Shown: positions 1 through 7,281 of the stretch, piece by piece
Numbering within the stretch: the stretch's first letter is position 1
How the letters are laid out: each line of letters opens with the position of its first letter
Origin: Rhodospirillales bacterium 47_12_T64
GTDB lineage: Bacteria; Pseudomonadota; Alphaproteobacteria; Kiloniellales; Kiloniellaceae
Assembly: GCA_002162915.1 (NCBI GenBank)
Contig: MABB01000129.1
Coordinates: forward strand, 1 to 19,138
DNA length: 19,138 bases
Direction: 5' to 3'
Translations under genes and position numbers: made by a program
Notes under the pieces: generated by a model
What the model was told of the DNA's origin: nothing
Databases searched by the model: none
The model's input: the letters and a program-made list of their open reading frames with translations, nothing else

Positions 1-150
1 GTTCAGAAACATAGCTGCCCGTGGGGTTGTTCGGATTGGCCAAGAATACGATTTTTGTTTTGTCTGTTACCGCGGGTTCAGAAACATAGCTGCCCGTGGG
101 GTTGTTCGGATTGGCCAAGAATACGATTTTTGTTTTGTCTGTTACCGCGG
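1..150. repeat. Perfect 75-bp tandem direct repeat inside hisC
   Basis: Positions 1-75 and 76-150 are identical base for base, each beginning GTTCAGAAAC and ending GTTACCGCGG. The unit is exactly 25 codons, so the frame is kept. It covers the conserved PNNPTG loop. Because it sits at the very edge of the sequence, an assembly artefact is as likely as a real duplication. Confidence 0.97.
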
Positions 151-577
151 CAAGCATGGCATCCACGTCAATTCGCAGATCCTTTTCAGGTGCTTTAACT
201 GGTGTCGCCCCCGCGGTTTTGGCACCGATAGGGTACATTAAAAATCCGTGCTCGTTATAAACGATCTCATCACCAATACCGACGTATGCGCGAATTAACA
301 ATCCGAGTAGTTCGTCTGAGCCGGCACCGCAAACAATCCGATCCGCATCAAGGTTCTCAGCTTTGGCGATACCCTGTCTGAGTAAATAAGAGCCGCCGTC
401 CGGATATCGATGAAGATCGTCGACGATTACATGATAAGCTTTTTTAGCTGCGTCTGAAGCACCAAGGGGGTTTTCATTCGAAGCCAAGCGGCAAATCTGA
501 TCGACGCCTTCAACCTTGGATTCCCCACCAATGTAAGGTGAAACATCCATAATTCCGGGTTGCGGTTTTAAAGCCAT
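1..577 (-). CDS. hisC: Histidinol-phosphate aminotransferase, partial (N-terminal 192 codons)
   Basis: PLP-dependent class I/II aminotransferase that converts imidazole-acetol phosphate and glutamate to histidinol phosphate; alphaproteobacterial homologues can also serve aromatic amino acids. The reading frame starts at ATG 577 and runs off the left edge with no stop. It shows the HisC N-terminus (GGES then LASNENPLG near residue 40), HRYPDGG near residue 65, and the PLP-fold segment VFLANPNNPTG. That last segment appears twice, because a 75-bp unit is perfectly duplicated in frame at 1-75 and 76-150, which would insert 25 extra residues. A purine-rich stretch (AAGAGAG on the minus strand) lies just upstream of the ATG. 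The gene starts 51 bp after the chorismate mutase stop and is probably co-transcribed with it. The family call is firm; whether this copy is intact cannot be judged here. Confidence 0.9.
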   Translation of the reverse strand, partial: MALKPQPGIMDVSPYIGGESKVEGVDQICRLASNENPLGASDAAKKAYHVIVDDLHRYPDGGSYLLRQGIAKAENLDADRIVCGAGSDELLGLLIRAYVGIGDEIVYNEHGFLMYPIGAKTAGATPVKAPEKDLRIDVDAMLAAVTDKTKIVFLANPNNPTGSYVSEPAVTDKTKIVFLANPNNPTGSYVSE

Positions 578-628
578 TTTAAAAACTCTCTTATTTACTG
601 AAATTACATCGACTGCTTTGTCGACTTG

Positions 629-1471
629 CTATGCGTCCGTCAAAGGAACGGCATAGCCACCGATCGTCCAGGCATGCGTAATCCGCTGGCCGGAAAGATC
701 GGCTAGTTGAACCAGACGCTCATCGCCTGGTGCCACATAATCATCCACTTCAATCAGCTGCAAACAGACTGAGTCGTCTGGGGCGTGGATTTGAATGTTA
801 ATTGGCTTAAGAGCTGATTTTTCAAGCAACTTAATTAAAGTCGAACGGGAAAGTGGCTCAGACGATTCTACGACCACATAACTACGATCGCTTCCCGTCT
901 CTTCCTGCACATTCGAAGCAACAATAACAGCCTCGGTTCCATCCGAGCCTACCGTATTGAAAAAGGGTAGCCGTGCTATAACTCTGGTATTGGTTGCGCC
1001 TTCACCCTGAGCAAGGGCCAGCCACCACGGATTTTCCTCTCCTTGAGGTAACGGCAGAACACCAACGCTTGCCTGACCGTCGGTCACTTCCCTCAAAACA
1101 CTCATCACCGTCTGACGACTGGAAATTGGCGTCTCCATCCCGAAGTGCTCACGGGATAAATCATAAAACCTGTTATCGCCTTCAGGCGCATGAACGGTAA
1201 CAGAAAGTTCACCTTCCAACTGGGCCGCACTTGCAAATATTTCACGCCAGAACCTGACAATTGCAGACTTAGGTAACTCTCCGCGATGACGCTCGACCAT
1301 ACGCCTTAAAACCTGAGCTTCTCTTCCTGCACTCAAGTTTCTAATCGCATCGCCCTTTTGGGTACCAATAGCCTGTACAACTTCAGCCCGTTTCATCAAC
1401 AAGTCGTGAAGCTGTATATCAATCTCATCGATCTGTTTTCGAAGACCGGAGAGTTTATCTGTATCAGACAT
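629..1471 (-). CDS. Chorismate mutase (AroQ) with degenerate prephenate-dehydratase/ACT-like C-terminus
   Basis: Converts chorismate to prephenate at the entry to phenylalanine and tyrosine synthesis. Residues about 8-85 match the AroQ helical mutase: LSGLRKQIDEIDIQLHDLL, Arg28, Lys39 and the GRE pair at 49-51. The remaining 190 or so residues resemble a shrunken PheA/P-protein tail. VHAPEGDNRFYDLSREHFG recalls the dehydratase opening, GVLPLPQGEENPWW recalls its VPIENS region, TNTRVIARLPFF lies where the TRF catalytic motif is expected (here TRV), and about 195-228 looks ACT-like. The protein is about 280 residues against roughly 360-390 for PheA, so dehydratase activity is doubtful. Start is ATG 1471. 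It is first in an apparent operon with hisC and divergent from metX. The mutase call is firm; the origin of the tail is inferred from motif resemblance only. Confidence 0.85.
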   Translation of the reverse strand: MSDTDKLSGLRKQIDEIDIQLHDLLMKRAEVVQAIGTQKGDAIRNLSAGREAQVLRRMVERHRGELPKSAIVRFWREIFASAAQLEGELSVTVHAPEGDNRFYDLSREHFGMETPISSRQTVMSVLREVTDGQASVGVLPLPQGEENPWWLALAQGEGATNTRVIARLPFFNTVGSDGTEAVIVASNVQEETGSDRSYVVVESSEPLSRSTLIKLLEKSALKPINIQIHAPDDSVCLQLIEVDDYVAPGDERLVQLADLSGQRITHAWTIGGYAVPLTDA

Positions 1472-1626
1472 GATGCCTAGCCTGTGTTCCTCAAATCCAA
1501 TGAAGAGATAGACATAGCCAGATTGAAAAGTAAAAGGAAAGATTCCTTAATACCTTCCCTTTTCGTTCTTTCTTGATTGAAAGACGCCTCAGGGATAAAA
1601 ACAATCTTCAATGTCAAAATAGACAC

Positions 1627-1705
1627 TTGTAAATTACCCTTTATTGAAAAACGGGCTTCGGTCCGATTTAGCAACGACCTGAACGCAAACGCTCGTAATT
1701 TACAA
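1627..1705. promoter_or_regulatory. 11-bp perfect inverted repeat in the chorismate mutase/metX divergent promoter region
   Basis: TTGTAAATTAC (1627-1637) is the exact reverse complement of GTAATTTACAA (1695-1705), 57 bp apart. The match continues through CAC (1624-1626) with GTG (1707-1709) if T1706 is bulged. It lies in the 283-bp region between the divergent chorismate mutase and metX starts. It could be paired operator half-sites or part of an RNA fold. No known regulator is assigned. Confidence 0.5.
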
Positions 1706-1749
1706 TGTGCTGTAATGTACGTTCAGGACTTATGATTGAGGCTACTCAA
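1678..1749 (+). promoter_or_regulatory. Candidate structured metX leader with two hairpins, one covering the ribosome-binding site
   Basis: CCTGAACG (1678-1685) pairs perfectly with CGTTCAGG (1720-1727). Closer to the gene, TTGAG (1736-1740) pairs with CTCAA (1745-1749) around a GCTA loop. The only Shine-Dalgarno-like bases before metX are GAGG (1738-1741), 13 nt from the ATG, and three of the four lie in the 5' arm of the second hairpin. A weak promoter (TTGAAA 1644-1649, 17-nt spacer, TTTAGC) would place the RNA start near 1679, but this is speculative. The sequence does not match the SAM-II pattern often found before met genes in alphaproteobacteria. Confidence 0.35.
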
Positions 1750-1754
1750 GTACA

Positions 1755-2960
1755 ATGACCGATGACAACTCTCTTGAAATTCAAATTCAAGATAAATCAG
1801 TAACTATTCCAGGCAAACGGATCGTGTTTGACGATCCCATGCCCTTGGATAGTGGCATTGAACTAGGCCCGATAGAAGTTTCTTATCAGACTTACGGCAC
1901 ACTCAACGCGGCGAAAAACAACGCCATTGTCATCTGCCATGCCCTGACAGGCGATCAGTTTGTTTCGGAAACCCATCCCATTACCCAAAAACCTGGATGG
2001 TGGGCAATGATGGTTGGACCAGGCAAACCGGTAGACACTGATAAATACTTTGTTATTTGCAGCAGCGTCATCGGTGGCTGCATGGGATCCACAGGCCCCG
2101 TTTCAGTTGACCCCAAAACAAATAAGCCTTATGGCCTGAATTTTCCCGTGATTACTATTGGCGACATGGTCCGCGCACAAAAACGCCTTGTTGAGAGCCT
2201 CGGCATCAAAAAATTATTTTGTGTCATCGGTGGCTCTATGGGCGGCATGCAAGTTCTGCAGTGGGCCGTCAGTTACCCCGAAATGGTTTTTGCTGCGATC
2301 CCGATTGCAACAGCCCCTCGCCATACGGCGCAGAACATCGCCTTTCATGAGGTTGGCAGGCAAGCCATTATGGCTGATCCCAACTGGTGCCATGGCGCTT
2401 ATCTCGAGGAGGATAAAGTTCCCCGGGCCGGGCTTTCTGTTGCCAGAATGACTGCACACGTCACTTATCTTTCTGAACCCGCGCTGCACAGAAAATTTGG
2501 ACGACGCCTTCAGGACAGAACGAATTTAACCTATGGCTTTGATGCTGATTTTCAGGTCGAGAGCTATCTGCGACACCAGGGCTTTACCTTTGTCGAGCGG
2601 TTTGATGCCAACTCCTATCTCTATATAACTCGGGCAATGGATTATTTTGATCTCGCTGAGGAACATAACGGTATGCTCGCGAATGCGTTTAAGGATTCGC
2701 CAGTTAGATTCTGCGTCATCTCTTTTTCAAGTGACTGGTTGTTCCCAACTTCTGCAAACCGCGAGATTGTCCACGCACTGAACGCCGTCGCTGCCGACGT
2801 CTCTTTTGTCGAAGTTCAAAGCGATGCAGGACACGACGCCTTTTTATTAAAAGAACCCGGTTTCCACGAAACAGTTGATGGCTTTATCAAAGGCTGTGCT
2901 GAACGCTGGTTTAATGGTCAAGGTGCCGGTACAGGCGCGGGCGAGGGATTAAGATTATGA
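1755..2960 (+). CDS. metX: Homoserine O-acyltransferase MetX (homoserine O-acetyltransferase family)
   Basis: Activates homoserine by O-acylation, the committed step of methionine synthesis, in the cytoplasm. The 401-residue product is an alpha/beta hydrolase-fold acyltransferase. It shows CHALTGD (61-67), the nucleophile elbow [12 protein letters not shown] with Ser161, Asp327 in SSDWLFPT, and His360 in [10 protein letters not shown], the expected catalytic triad. Members of this family may use acetyl-CoA or succinyl-CoA; the sequence alone does not let me decide. The C-terminus carries a Gly-rich tail (GAGTGAGEG) beyond the conserved core. Start is ATG 1755, with only a distant GAGG that may be masked by a hairpin. 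The stop overlaps the metW start by 4 bp. The chorismate mutase gene is divergent upstream. Confidence 0.95.
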   Translation: MTDDNSLEIQIQDKSVTIPGKRIVFDDPMPLDSGIELGPIEVSYQTYGTLNAAKNNAIVICHALTGDQFVSETHPITQKPGWWAMMVGPGKPVDTDKYFVICSSVIGGCMGSTGPVSVDPKTNKPYGLNFPVITIGDMVRAQKRLVESLGIKKLFCVIGGSMGGMQVLQWAVSYPEMVFAAIPIATAPRHTAQNIAFHEVGRQAIMADPNWCHGAYLEEDKVPRAGLSVARMTAHVTYLSEPALHRKFGRRLQDRTNLTYGFDADFQVESYLRHQGFTFVERFDANSYLYITRAMDYFDLAEEHNGMLANAFKDSPVRFCVISFSSDWLFPTSANREIVHALNAVAADVSFVEVQSDAGHDAFLLKEPGFHETVDGFIKGCAERWFNGQGAGTGAGEGLRL

Positions 2961-3565
2961 AACACAAAGATGTTGCCTTGCGCACCGACCTTAAACTGAT
3001 TGCCGAAATCATAGAACCCGATAGCCGGGTTCTTGACATCGGTTGTGGGGACGGTGCTTTGCTTGACCACCTCACCCATAACAAATCTGTTTCCGGCCGG
3101 GGTATAGAGCTTTCCCAAAAAGGTGTGAACCTTTGTGTTGGGCGTGGCCTATCCGTCATACAAGGCAATGCGGATACTGATCTGCAATACTATCCAAACG
3201 ATGCTGTGGATTACGCGATTCTCAGCCAAACAATTCAGGCGACTCACAATCCCAAACATGTTCTAGAGGAACTCCTTCGGATTGGTCGACGTGCGATTGT
3301 ATCTTTCCCCAATTTTGGTCACTGGCGTGTTCGGGCAAGCTTGTCAATTGCCGGAAGAATGCCCGTAACAAAGTCACTGGCTTTCCAGTGGTACGAAACC
3401 CCGAACATTCATTTTTGTACCATCAATGATTTTTTTGCTTTGTGTAAAGACATGAACATCAAGATTGCCCAAACTCTTTTTCTCGACCAGAAAGGGCAAC
3501 AGAAAAAGCTCATCATGCCGAACCTAACCGGCCAGCAAGCAATCTTTCTTCTGGATCGAGCTTAA
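2957..3565 (+). CDS. metW: MetW, methionine biosynthesis methyltransferase-like protein
   Basis: A 202-residue class I SAM-dependent methyltransferase-fold protein of the MetW family. These are nearly always encoded next to metX and are thought to support its function in vivo. The SAM-binding motif is [15 protein letters not shown] (about 25-39). [14 protein letters not shown] and [16 protein letters not shown] are typical of MetW. The ATG overlaps the metX stop (ATGA, 2957-2960), a classic translational coupling signal. It is last in the metX-metW unit and ends with RA then TAA. No methyl acceptor can be deduced; the exact biochemical role of MetW is known less well than that of MetX. Confidence 0.93.
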   Translation: MKHKDVALRTDLKLIAEIIEPDSRVLDIGCGDGALLDHLTHNKSVSGRGIELSQKGVNLCVGRGLSVIQGNADTDLQYYPNDAVDYAILSQTIQATHNPKHVLEELLRIGRRAIVSFPNFGHWRVRASLSIAGRMPVTKSLAFQWYETPNIHFCTINDFFALCKDMNIKIAQTLFLDQKGQQKKLIMPNLTGQQAIFLLDRA

Positions 3566-3566
3566 A

Positions 3567-3600
3567 CCAGCTATAGCGTCAACGACAAAGCCGTAGCTGG
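3567..3600. terminator. Weak hairpin between convergent metW and methyltransferase genes
   Basis: CCAGCTA (3567-3573) pairs perfectly with TAGCTGG (3594-3600) across a 20-nt loop, starting just after the metW stop. Neither side has a long T tract, though the minus strand continues with TTTAAG. It may serve as a poor bidirectional terminator. Confidence 0.35.
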
Positions 3601-3640
3601 CCTCTAGGGCTAGACCTCGTATCTCTTGCGTATCTAACAC

Positions 3641-4375
3641 TCAGGAGTTTTTCTGGAATGCCTGTGGTACATTCGCCAGGCTCGGGCGTCTCAGCCCTGA
3701 TACTTTTTTTGGTGTGCCCGGTACATACAATTGCTTGCCAGCCTCAACAGTCAAAACACCTGCAAAGGTTGGAAAAAAACGTTTCCCCATACGCTCCCAT
3801 GCTGAAGCTGCCTGCAATATGGTGAGCCGCTGGCTGGGTGGGACATAAAGCGAGCGATTGGTGCTTATAGGAACAAACAGAGTGTCGTTTAGCAACTGTG
3901 TGATCTGAGAGCGACTGAAGGGATGTCCCCAACCAAAAGGCGTTTTATCGACACGAGCCCATATACCCCGTCTATTAGGGGTTACAATCAGCAACCTTCC
4001 ATCACTTGTCAGGACACGCCAAATTTCACGTAACATATCTCTAAGATATTCACTACTTTCCAGACCGTGTACCAGTAATACCCGATCGATAGAATAATCA
4101 GGGAGAGGTAACATGGTTTCATCCACGAGAGAAACTTTTCCAGGGCCCCCTCTTGGCCAATGGCAAACACCTTGCGAAGCAGGCATAAAAGCCAGAACCC
4201 GTTCAGCTTCGTCCTCAAATTGTGTCAGATAAGGCGTCGTATAACCAAGTCCGAGGATTGATTTTCCCCTCACGTTATTCCAGTGGTCTCTAATATTCCC
4301 ACGGATTACATGTGCAGCGGTTTCACCTAAACGGGTGCTGTAGAATTCCTGAAGATTAACAACGTCAGTCCACAT
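3641..4375 (-). CDS. Class I SAM-dependent methyltransferase-like protein (type 11)
   Basis: A 244-residue protein of the methyltransferase type 11 group, substrate unknown. Recognisable parts are FYSTRLGETAAHVIRGNIRDHW at the N-terminus, motif I at about 40-50 read as ILGLGYTTPYL, the LPDYSIDRVLLVHGLE acceptor region, and REIWRVLTSDGRLLIVTPNRRGIWAR, typical of motifs IV-VI. Motif I departs from the usual (V/L)LD(L/I)GCGTG: the acidic residue is replaced and only some glycines are kept, so SAM binding is not assured. It starts at ATG 4375 and is divergent from gloB. I recall this neighbour pairing as common in alphaproteobacteria. The C-terminus (SGLRRPSLANVPQAF) is basic and probably disordered. 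Confidence 0.75.
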   Translation of the reverse strand: MWTDVVNLQEFYSTRLGETAAHVIRGNIRDHWNNVRGKSILGLGYTTPYLTQFEDEAERVLAFMPASQGVCHWPRGGPGKVSLVDETMLPLPDYSIDRVLLVHGLESSEYLRDMLREIWRVLTSDGRLLIVTPNRRGIWARVDKTPFGWGHPFSRSQITQLLNDTLFVPISTNRSLYVPPSQRLTILQAASAWERMGKRFFPTFAGVLTVEAGKQLYVPGTPKKVSGLRRPSLANVPQAFQKNS

Positions 4376-4537
4376 TCTGCTCTCGATCTCAATTTGAAGC
4401 CGCTTTCTTCACTTTTTTGTAAACGGCAGTCGATCTTTAAAACATAGGGCGCTAATATTGCGTAAACAAATGAAAAGCCCAAGGCAATAATCAAGATACT
4501 TTAAAATCGTAGCCCTTTAACCGGAATCAGTAAGATC

Positions 4538-5302
4538 ATGATTGACGTCAGACAAATCCCCATTCTTAGTGACAATTACTGCTACCTTCTTCGCGATGAA
4601 AAAACAGGTGCTGTAGCCGTCATCGACCCAGGCGTAGCAGAGCCTGTATTAAACGAAGCCAAGCGCTTGAACTGGCAAATAACGGATATTATCCTGACCC
4701 ATCATCACTATGATCATGTTGATGGGGTTGCCGAAATCAAAGCTTTGACAGGGGCAAAGGTTACAGGACCAACAAAAGACAATCACAGGATCGAGCATCT
4801 TGATGAAACCGTGGATGGTGGCGACATCCTCACATTTGGCTCACAAACAGCAAAAGTGTTTTTTGTCCCCGGCCATACTCTTGGTCATATTGCCTATTGG
4901 TTCGAAGAATCGAATATATTATTTCCTGGAGACAGCCTTTTCGCCCTTGGCTGTGGCCGCCTGTTTGAAGGTACTCCCGAGATGATGTGGCAGTCGTTAC
5001 AGCAGTATCTTCCCCTACCTAATGAAACCATCGTCTATTGCGCCCATGAATACACTTTGGCCAATGCAGAGTTTGCTGTAACGATCGATCCCGACAATCA
5101 GCCACTGCTTAAGCGTGTGGCAGAAATAAGAAGACTTCGCAGCGAAGATAAGCCAACAGTTCCAAGTACTTTGGATGAAGAGTTTAAGACCAATCCCTTC
5201 CTGCGTCCTAATGATCCACAGATAAGAAAACAGCTCGGAATGATGTCAGCTACTGATGCCGAGGTTTTCAAAGAAATTCGCTTGCGCAAAGATAATTTTT
5301 AG
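4538..5302 (+). CDS. gloB: Hydroxyacylglutathione hydrolase (glyoxalase II)
   Basis: Hydrolyses S-D-lactoylglutathione to D-lactate and glutathione, the second step of methylglyoxal detoxification, using a binuclear metal centre. The 254-residue product shows the metallo-beta-lactamase metal motif THHHYDH (His55, His57, Asp59, His60), His113 in PGHTLGHIAYW, Asp132 in FPGDSLFALGCGRLFEGTPEMMW, and His170 in YCAHEYTLANAEFA. The C-terminal helical region with RLRSEDKPTVPSTLDEE and NPFLR is typical of GloB and contacts glutathione. Length is normal. Start is ATG 4538 with a weak ribosome-binding site. A glutathione S-transferase follows 57 bp downstream on the same strand, consistent with a glutathione-linked detoxification unit. 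Confidence 0.96.
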   Translation: MIDVRQIPILSDNYCYLLRDEKTGAVAVIDPGVAEPVLNEAKRLNWQITDIILTHHHYDHVDGVAEIKALTGAKVTGPTKDNHRIEHLDETVDGGDILTFGSQTAKVFFVPGHTLGHIAYWFEESNILFPGDSLFALGCGRLFEGTPEMMWQSLQQYLPLPNETIVYCAHEYTLANAEFAVTIDPDNQPLLKRVAEIRRLRSEDKPTVPSTLDEEFKTNPFLRPNDPQIRKQLGMMSATDAEVFKEIRLRKDNF

Positions 5303-5359
5303 GCGCAGCATCACCTTCAACCCCCGATTTTCAAATCCAAACCGGAGCTTACCGAAAAA

Positions 5360-5983
5360 ATGACCATGCACCTCTGCTTTTCGCCAACATCCCCCTATGC
5401 CCGCAAAGTCCTTATGGTCGCGATGGAAAAGGGTCTTGAAAACGAAGTCGACGTTGTCCCGATGGCAACATTCACGACAGATTCAGAGATCTGGGAACAA
5501 AACCCTCTCGGTAAAGTACCTGCTCTCTCAACTCGTGAAGGTACTGTTCTTTGTGATTCCCCCGTAATCTGTGACTATCTCGACAGTCTATCAGAAGAAA
5601 ACCCGCTGGTTCCACGCTCTGGGGAAGCTCGTTGGCAGAGTAGTAACTTCCACGCCCTGGCAGACGGCATCATGGATGCAAGCATCCAACGCACGGTAGA
5701 GCGACGCCAGCGCCCTGCTGATATGCAGTGGGACGAGTGGCATAAACGCCAAAGCCTGAAGATCAACAAAACTTTGCATTTTTTTGAGACAGCTCTTCAA
5801 GCTGGCAAATTTGCAACCACTTTTGGAATCGGAGAAATCACTCTCGCCTGCGCGCTTGGATATCTGGACTTTAGATACGCAGATGAAAACTGGCGCAAAG
5901 ATTGCCCCGCTTTAACAAAGTGGTTTGAAGAAATCTCTCTTCGTCCTTCCTTTGTCAAAACATCGCCTCCCGAAGGGGCCTAG
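5360..5983 (+). CDS. Glutathione S-transferase family protein
   Basis: A 207-residue GST with an N-terminal thioredoxin-like domain. It shows LCFSPTSPYARKVLMVAMEK, the cis-proline in NPLGKVPAL (Pro54), and CDSPVICDYLD, where DS stands for the usual (E/D)S pair that binds the glutathione gamma-glutamyl group. The all-helical C-terminal domain follows (DGIMDASIQRTVERRQRP, then ITLACALGYLDFRYADENWR). Bacterial GSTs conjugate or reduce varied electrophiles; the substrate here is unknown. Two in-frame ATGs lie 6 bp apart (5360 and 5366); GGAG at about 5343-5346 slightly favours the first. It lies between gloB and a cupin gene with short gaps (57 and 25 bp), so probably one transcript. Confidence 0.9.
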   Translation: MTMHLCFSPTSPYARKVLMVAMEKGLENEVDVVPMATFTTDSEIWEQNPLGKVPALSTREGTVLCDSPVICDYLDSLSEENPLVPRSGEARWQSSNFHALADGIMDASIQRTVERRQRPADMQWDEWHKRQSLKINKTLHFFETALQAGKFATTFGIGEITLACALGYLDFRYADENWRKDCPALTKWFEEISLRPSFVKTSPPEGA

Positions 5984-6008
5984 CAACATCAAACAAAAGC
6001 TAAAATTC

Positions 6009-6458
6009 ATGAGCCAGACAGCCAAAGAGATAATCGATAAACTTCAACTTGAACCCCACCCTGAAGGCGGCTGGTATAAAGAAACCTATCGCCACAAAAC
6101 TGAGGATGGAAGCCGGGGGAATGAAAGTCGGGGAGATCAAACCGCGATATTCTTTCTTCTGGAAAAGGGTCAGAGTTCACACTGGCACCGGATTGACGCG
6201 GTTGAGATGTGGCATTGGTATGCGGGTAGCCCACTGATCCTCAAATCACACAGTGGCAGTGAAGAAAAAGTGGTCACTTTGGGGCCGGACGTACTGGCAG
6301 GACAAACGCCTCAGTTTGTTATTCCAAAACAGCACTGGCAAGCTGCCAGTGCTGAACAAGGCTGGGCACTCGTTGGCTGCACTGTTGCACCCGCCTTTGA
6401 ATTTGAGGGATTTGAGCTCGCCGAACCCGGTTGGTCTCCCGATAATTCAAGCGGCTGA
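6009..6458 (+). CDS. DUF985 cupin-domain protein
   Basis: A 149-residue cupin of the DUF985 (Cupin_5) family, function unestablished. It opens with the family's PHPEGGWYKETYR (17-28), followed by QTAIFFLLEKGQSSHWHRID and AVEMWHWYAGSPL. His58, His60, Glu66 and His69 make a plausible cupin metal or ligand site. Later signatures are TPQFVIPKQHWQAA, WALVGCTVAPAFEFEGFEL and AEPGW. I chose ATG 6009 because family homology begins immediately after it; the frame is open further upstream to 5925 but that would overlap the GST gene. It begins 25 bp after the GST stop and is the last gene of the gloB-GST-cupin run. Its 3' end overlaps the convergent HAD gene by 12 bp. Confidence 0.85.
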   Translation: MSQTAKEIIDKLQLEPHPEGGWYKETYRHKTEDGSRGNESRGDQTAIFFLLEKGQSSHWHRIDAVEMWHWYAGSPLILKSHSGSEEKVVTLGPDVLAGQTPQFVIPKQHWQAASAEQGWALVGCTVAPAFEFEGFELAEPGWSPDNSSG

Positions 6459-7130
6459 ATAGTCGCGTAACATTGTCGAAAGCTGGCGCATGTCATCAAA
6501 TACGGCGACTGCGCCAGCGTCTATCAACTTACGTCCTTGTGCCTTATTATCGATGATATGTCCTGCGCCAGTAAAACCGATGACAGAAATCCCCGCAGCG
6601 ACAGCAGCCAACACTCCGGTTGATGTATCCTCAATGACAAGAGCCTGTTCAGGAGAGATGCCCATTTTGGAACAGGCAAACAGATGTAGATCAGGTGCAG
6701 GCTTTGGATTTTTGACCTGAGATGAACTAAATCGTCTTTCTTTCGGAAAGAAATCCTTCAAACCTGTCGAATCCAATGCGCAATCCAGACGATCTGTCCG
6801 GCTGTTAGAAGCCACACAATAACTGTATGCGAGGTTGTTCAACGTCTCTTTGATAAAGGGAAGTGTCTTCAGTTCATCCGGTATATAAGCGATTGTCGTT
6901 TGTTCAATTATCTGTGCGAAGTCATCAGGCAAGATAAAATCGATTGTAGTACTAAAATAATGTCGAATAGCTTCATCAGTATAGCCCGCAAATTTGTCCG
7001 CGACCTCTTGTGGACTCAGATTAATCCCGTATTCACTCAGAGTTTCGGATACCACCCGTGAAGCCAGAACCTCACTATCAACCAGTACGCCATCACAGTC
7101 AAAAATAACCAAATCCGGGTAAGAAATCAT
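6447..7130 (-). CDS. HAD-superfamily phosphatase/phosphomutase (IA subfamily)
   Basis: A 227-residue haloacid dehalogenase-like hydrolase related to beta-phosphoglucomutase and phosphoglycolate phosphatase. Motif I is FDCDGVLVDSE (Asp11 nucleophile, Asp13 acid/base). A helical C1 cap follows (about 20-85). Motif II is the Ser of VASNSRTDRL, motif III the Lys of VKNPKPAPDLHL, and motif IV VIEDTSTGVLAAVAAGI. All catalytic positions look intact. The substrate cannot be read from sequence. Start is ATG 7130. Its 3' end overlaps the cupin gene by 12 bp tail to tail. The phbB terminator lies upstream at 7212-7255, so the gene probably has its own promoter in the 80-bp gap. Confidence 0.88.
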   Translation of the reverse strand: MISYPDLVIFDCDGVLVDSEVLASRVVSETLSEYGINLSPQEVADKFAGYTDEAIRHYFSTTIDFILPDDFAQIIEQTTIAYIPDELKTLPFIKETLNNLAYSYCVASNSRTDRLDCALDSTGLKDFFPKERRFSSSQVKNPKPAPDLHLFACSKMGISPEQALVIEDTSTGVLAAVAAGISVIGFTGAGHIIDNKAQGRKLIDAGAVAVFDDMRQLSTMLRDYSAA

Positions 7131-7211
7131 CGCGACGAGAGCTCCAAAGAATAAGGGATAGGAATTAGGATCTGTCTATCCAAATTATGTGGCGCAAAAA
7201 AGACCTTCGAC

Positions 7212-7255
7212 AAAAATACCCGCTGTTTCAGTAGAGGGCTGAAACAGCGGGTATT
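7212..7255 (-). terminator. Strong rho-independent terminator after phbB
   Basis: A 17-bp perfect stem (AATACCCGCTGTTTCAG at 7215-7231 with its reverse complement at 7239-7255) and a 7-nt loop, followed on the minus strand by TTTTT and then GTCG. It lies about 27 bp past the phbB stop and should insulate the PHA unit from the HAD gene. Confidence 0.93.
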
Positions 7256-7281
7256 ATAAACTTTGCATAAACGAACCTTAG

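Noticed and set aside
1477..1674. 65-codon minus-strand frame in the metX/chorismate mutase gap
   Set aside because: No ribosome-binding site or recognisable family; it lies in the promoter region that contains the inverted repeats.
1678..1754. SAM-II riboswitch before metX
   Set aside because: Position is right, but the conserved SAM-II core pattern is not visible; only generic hairpins are present.
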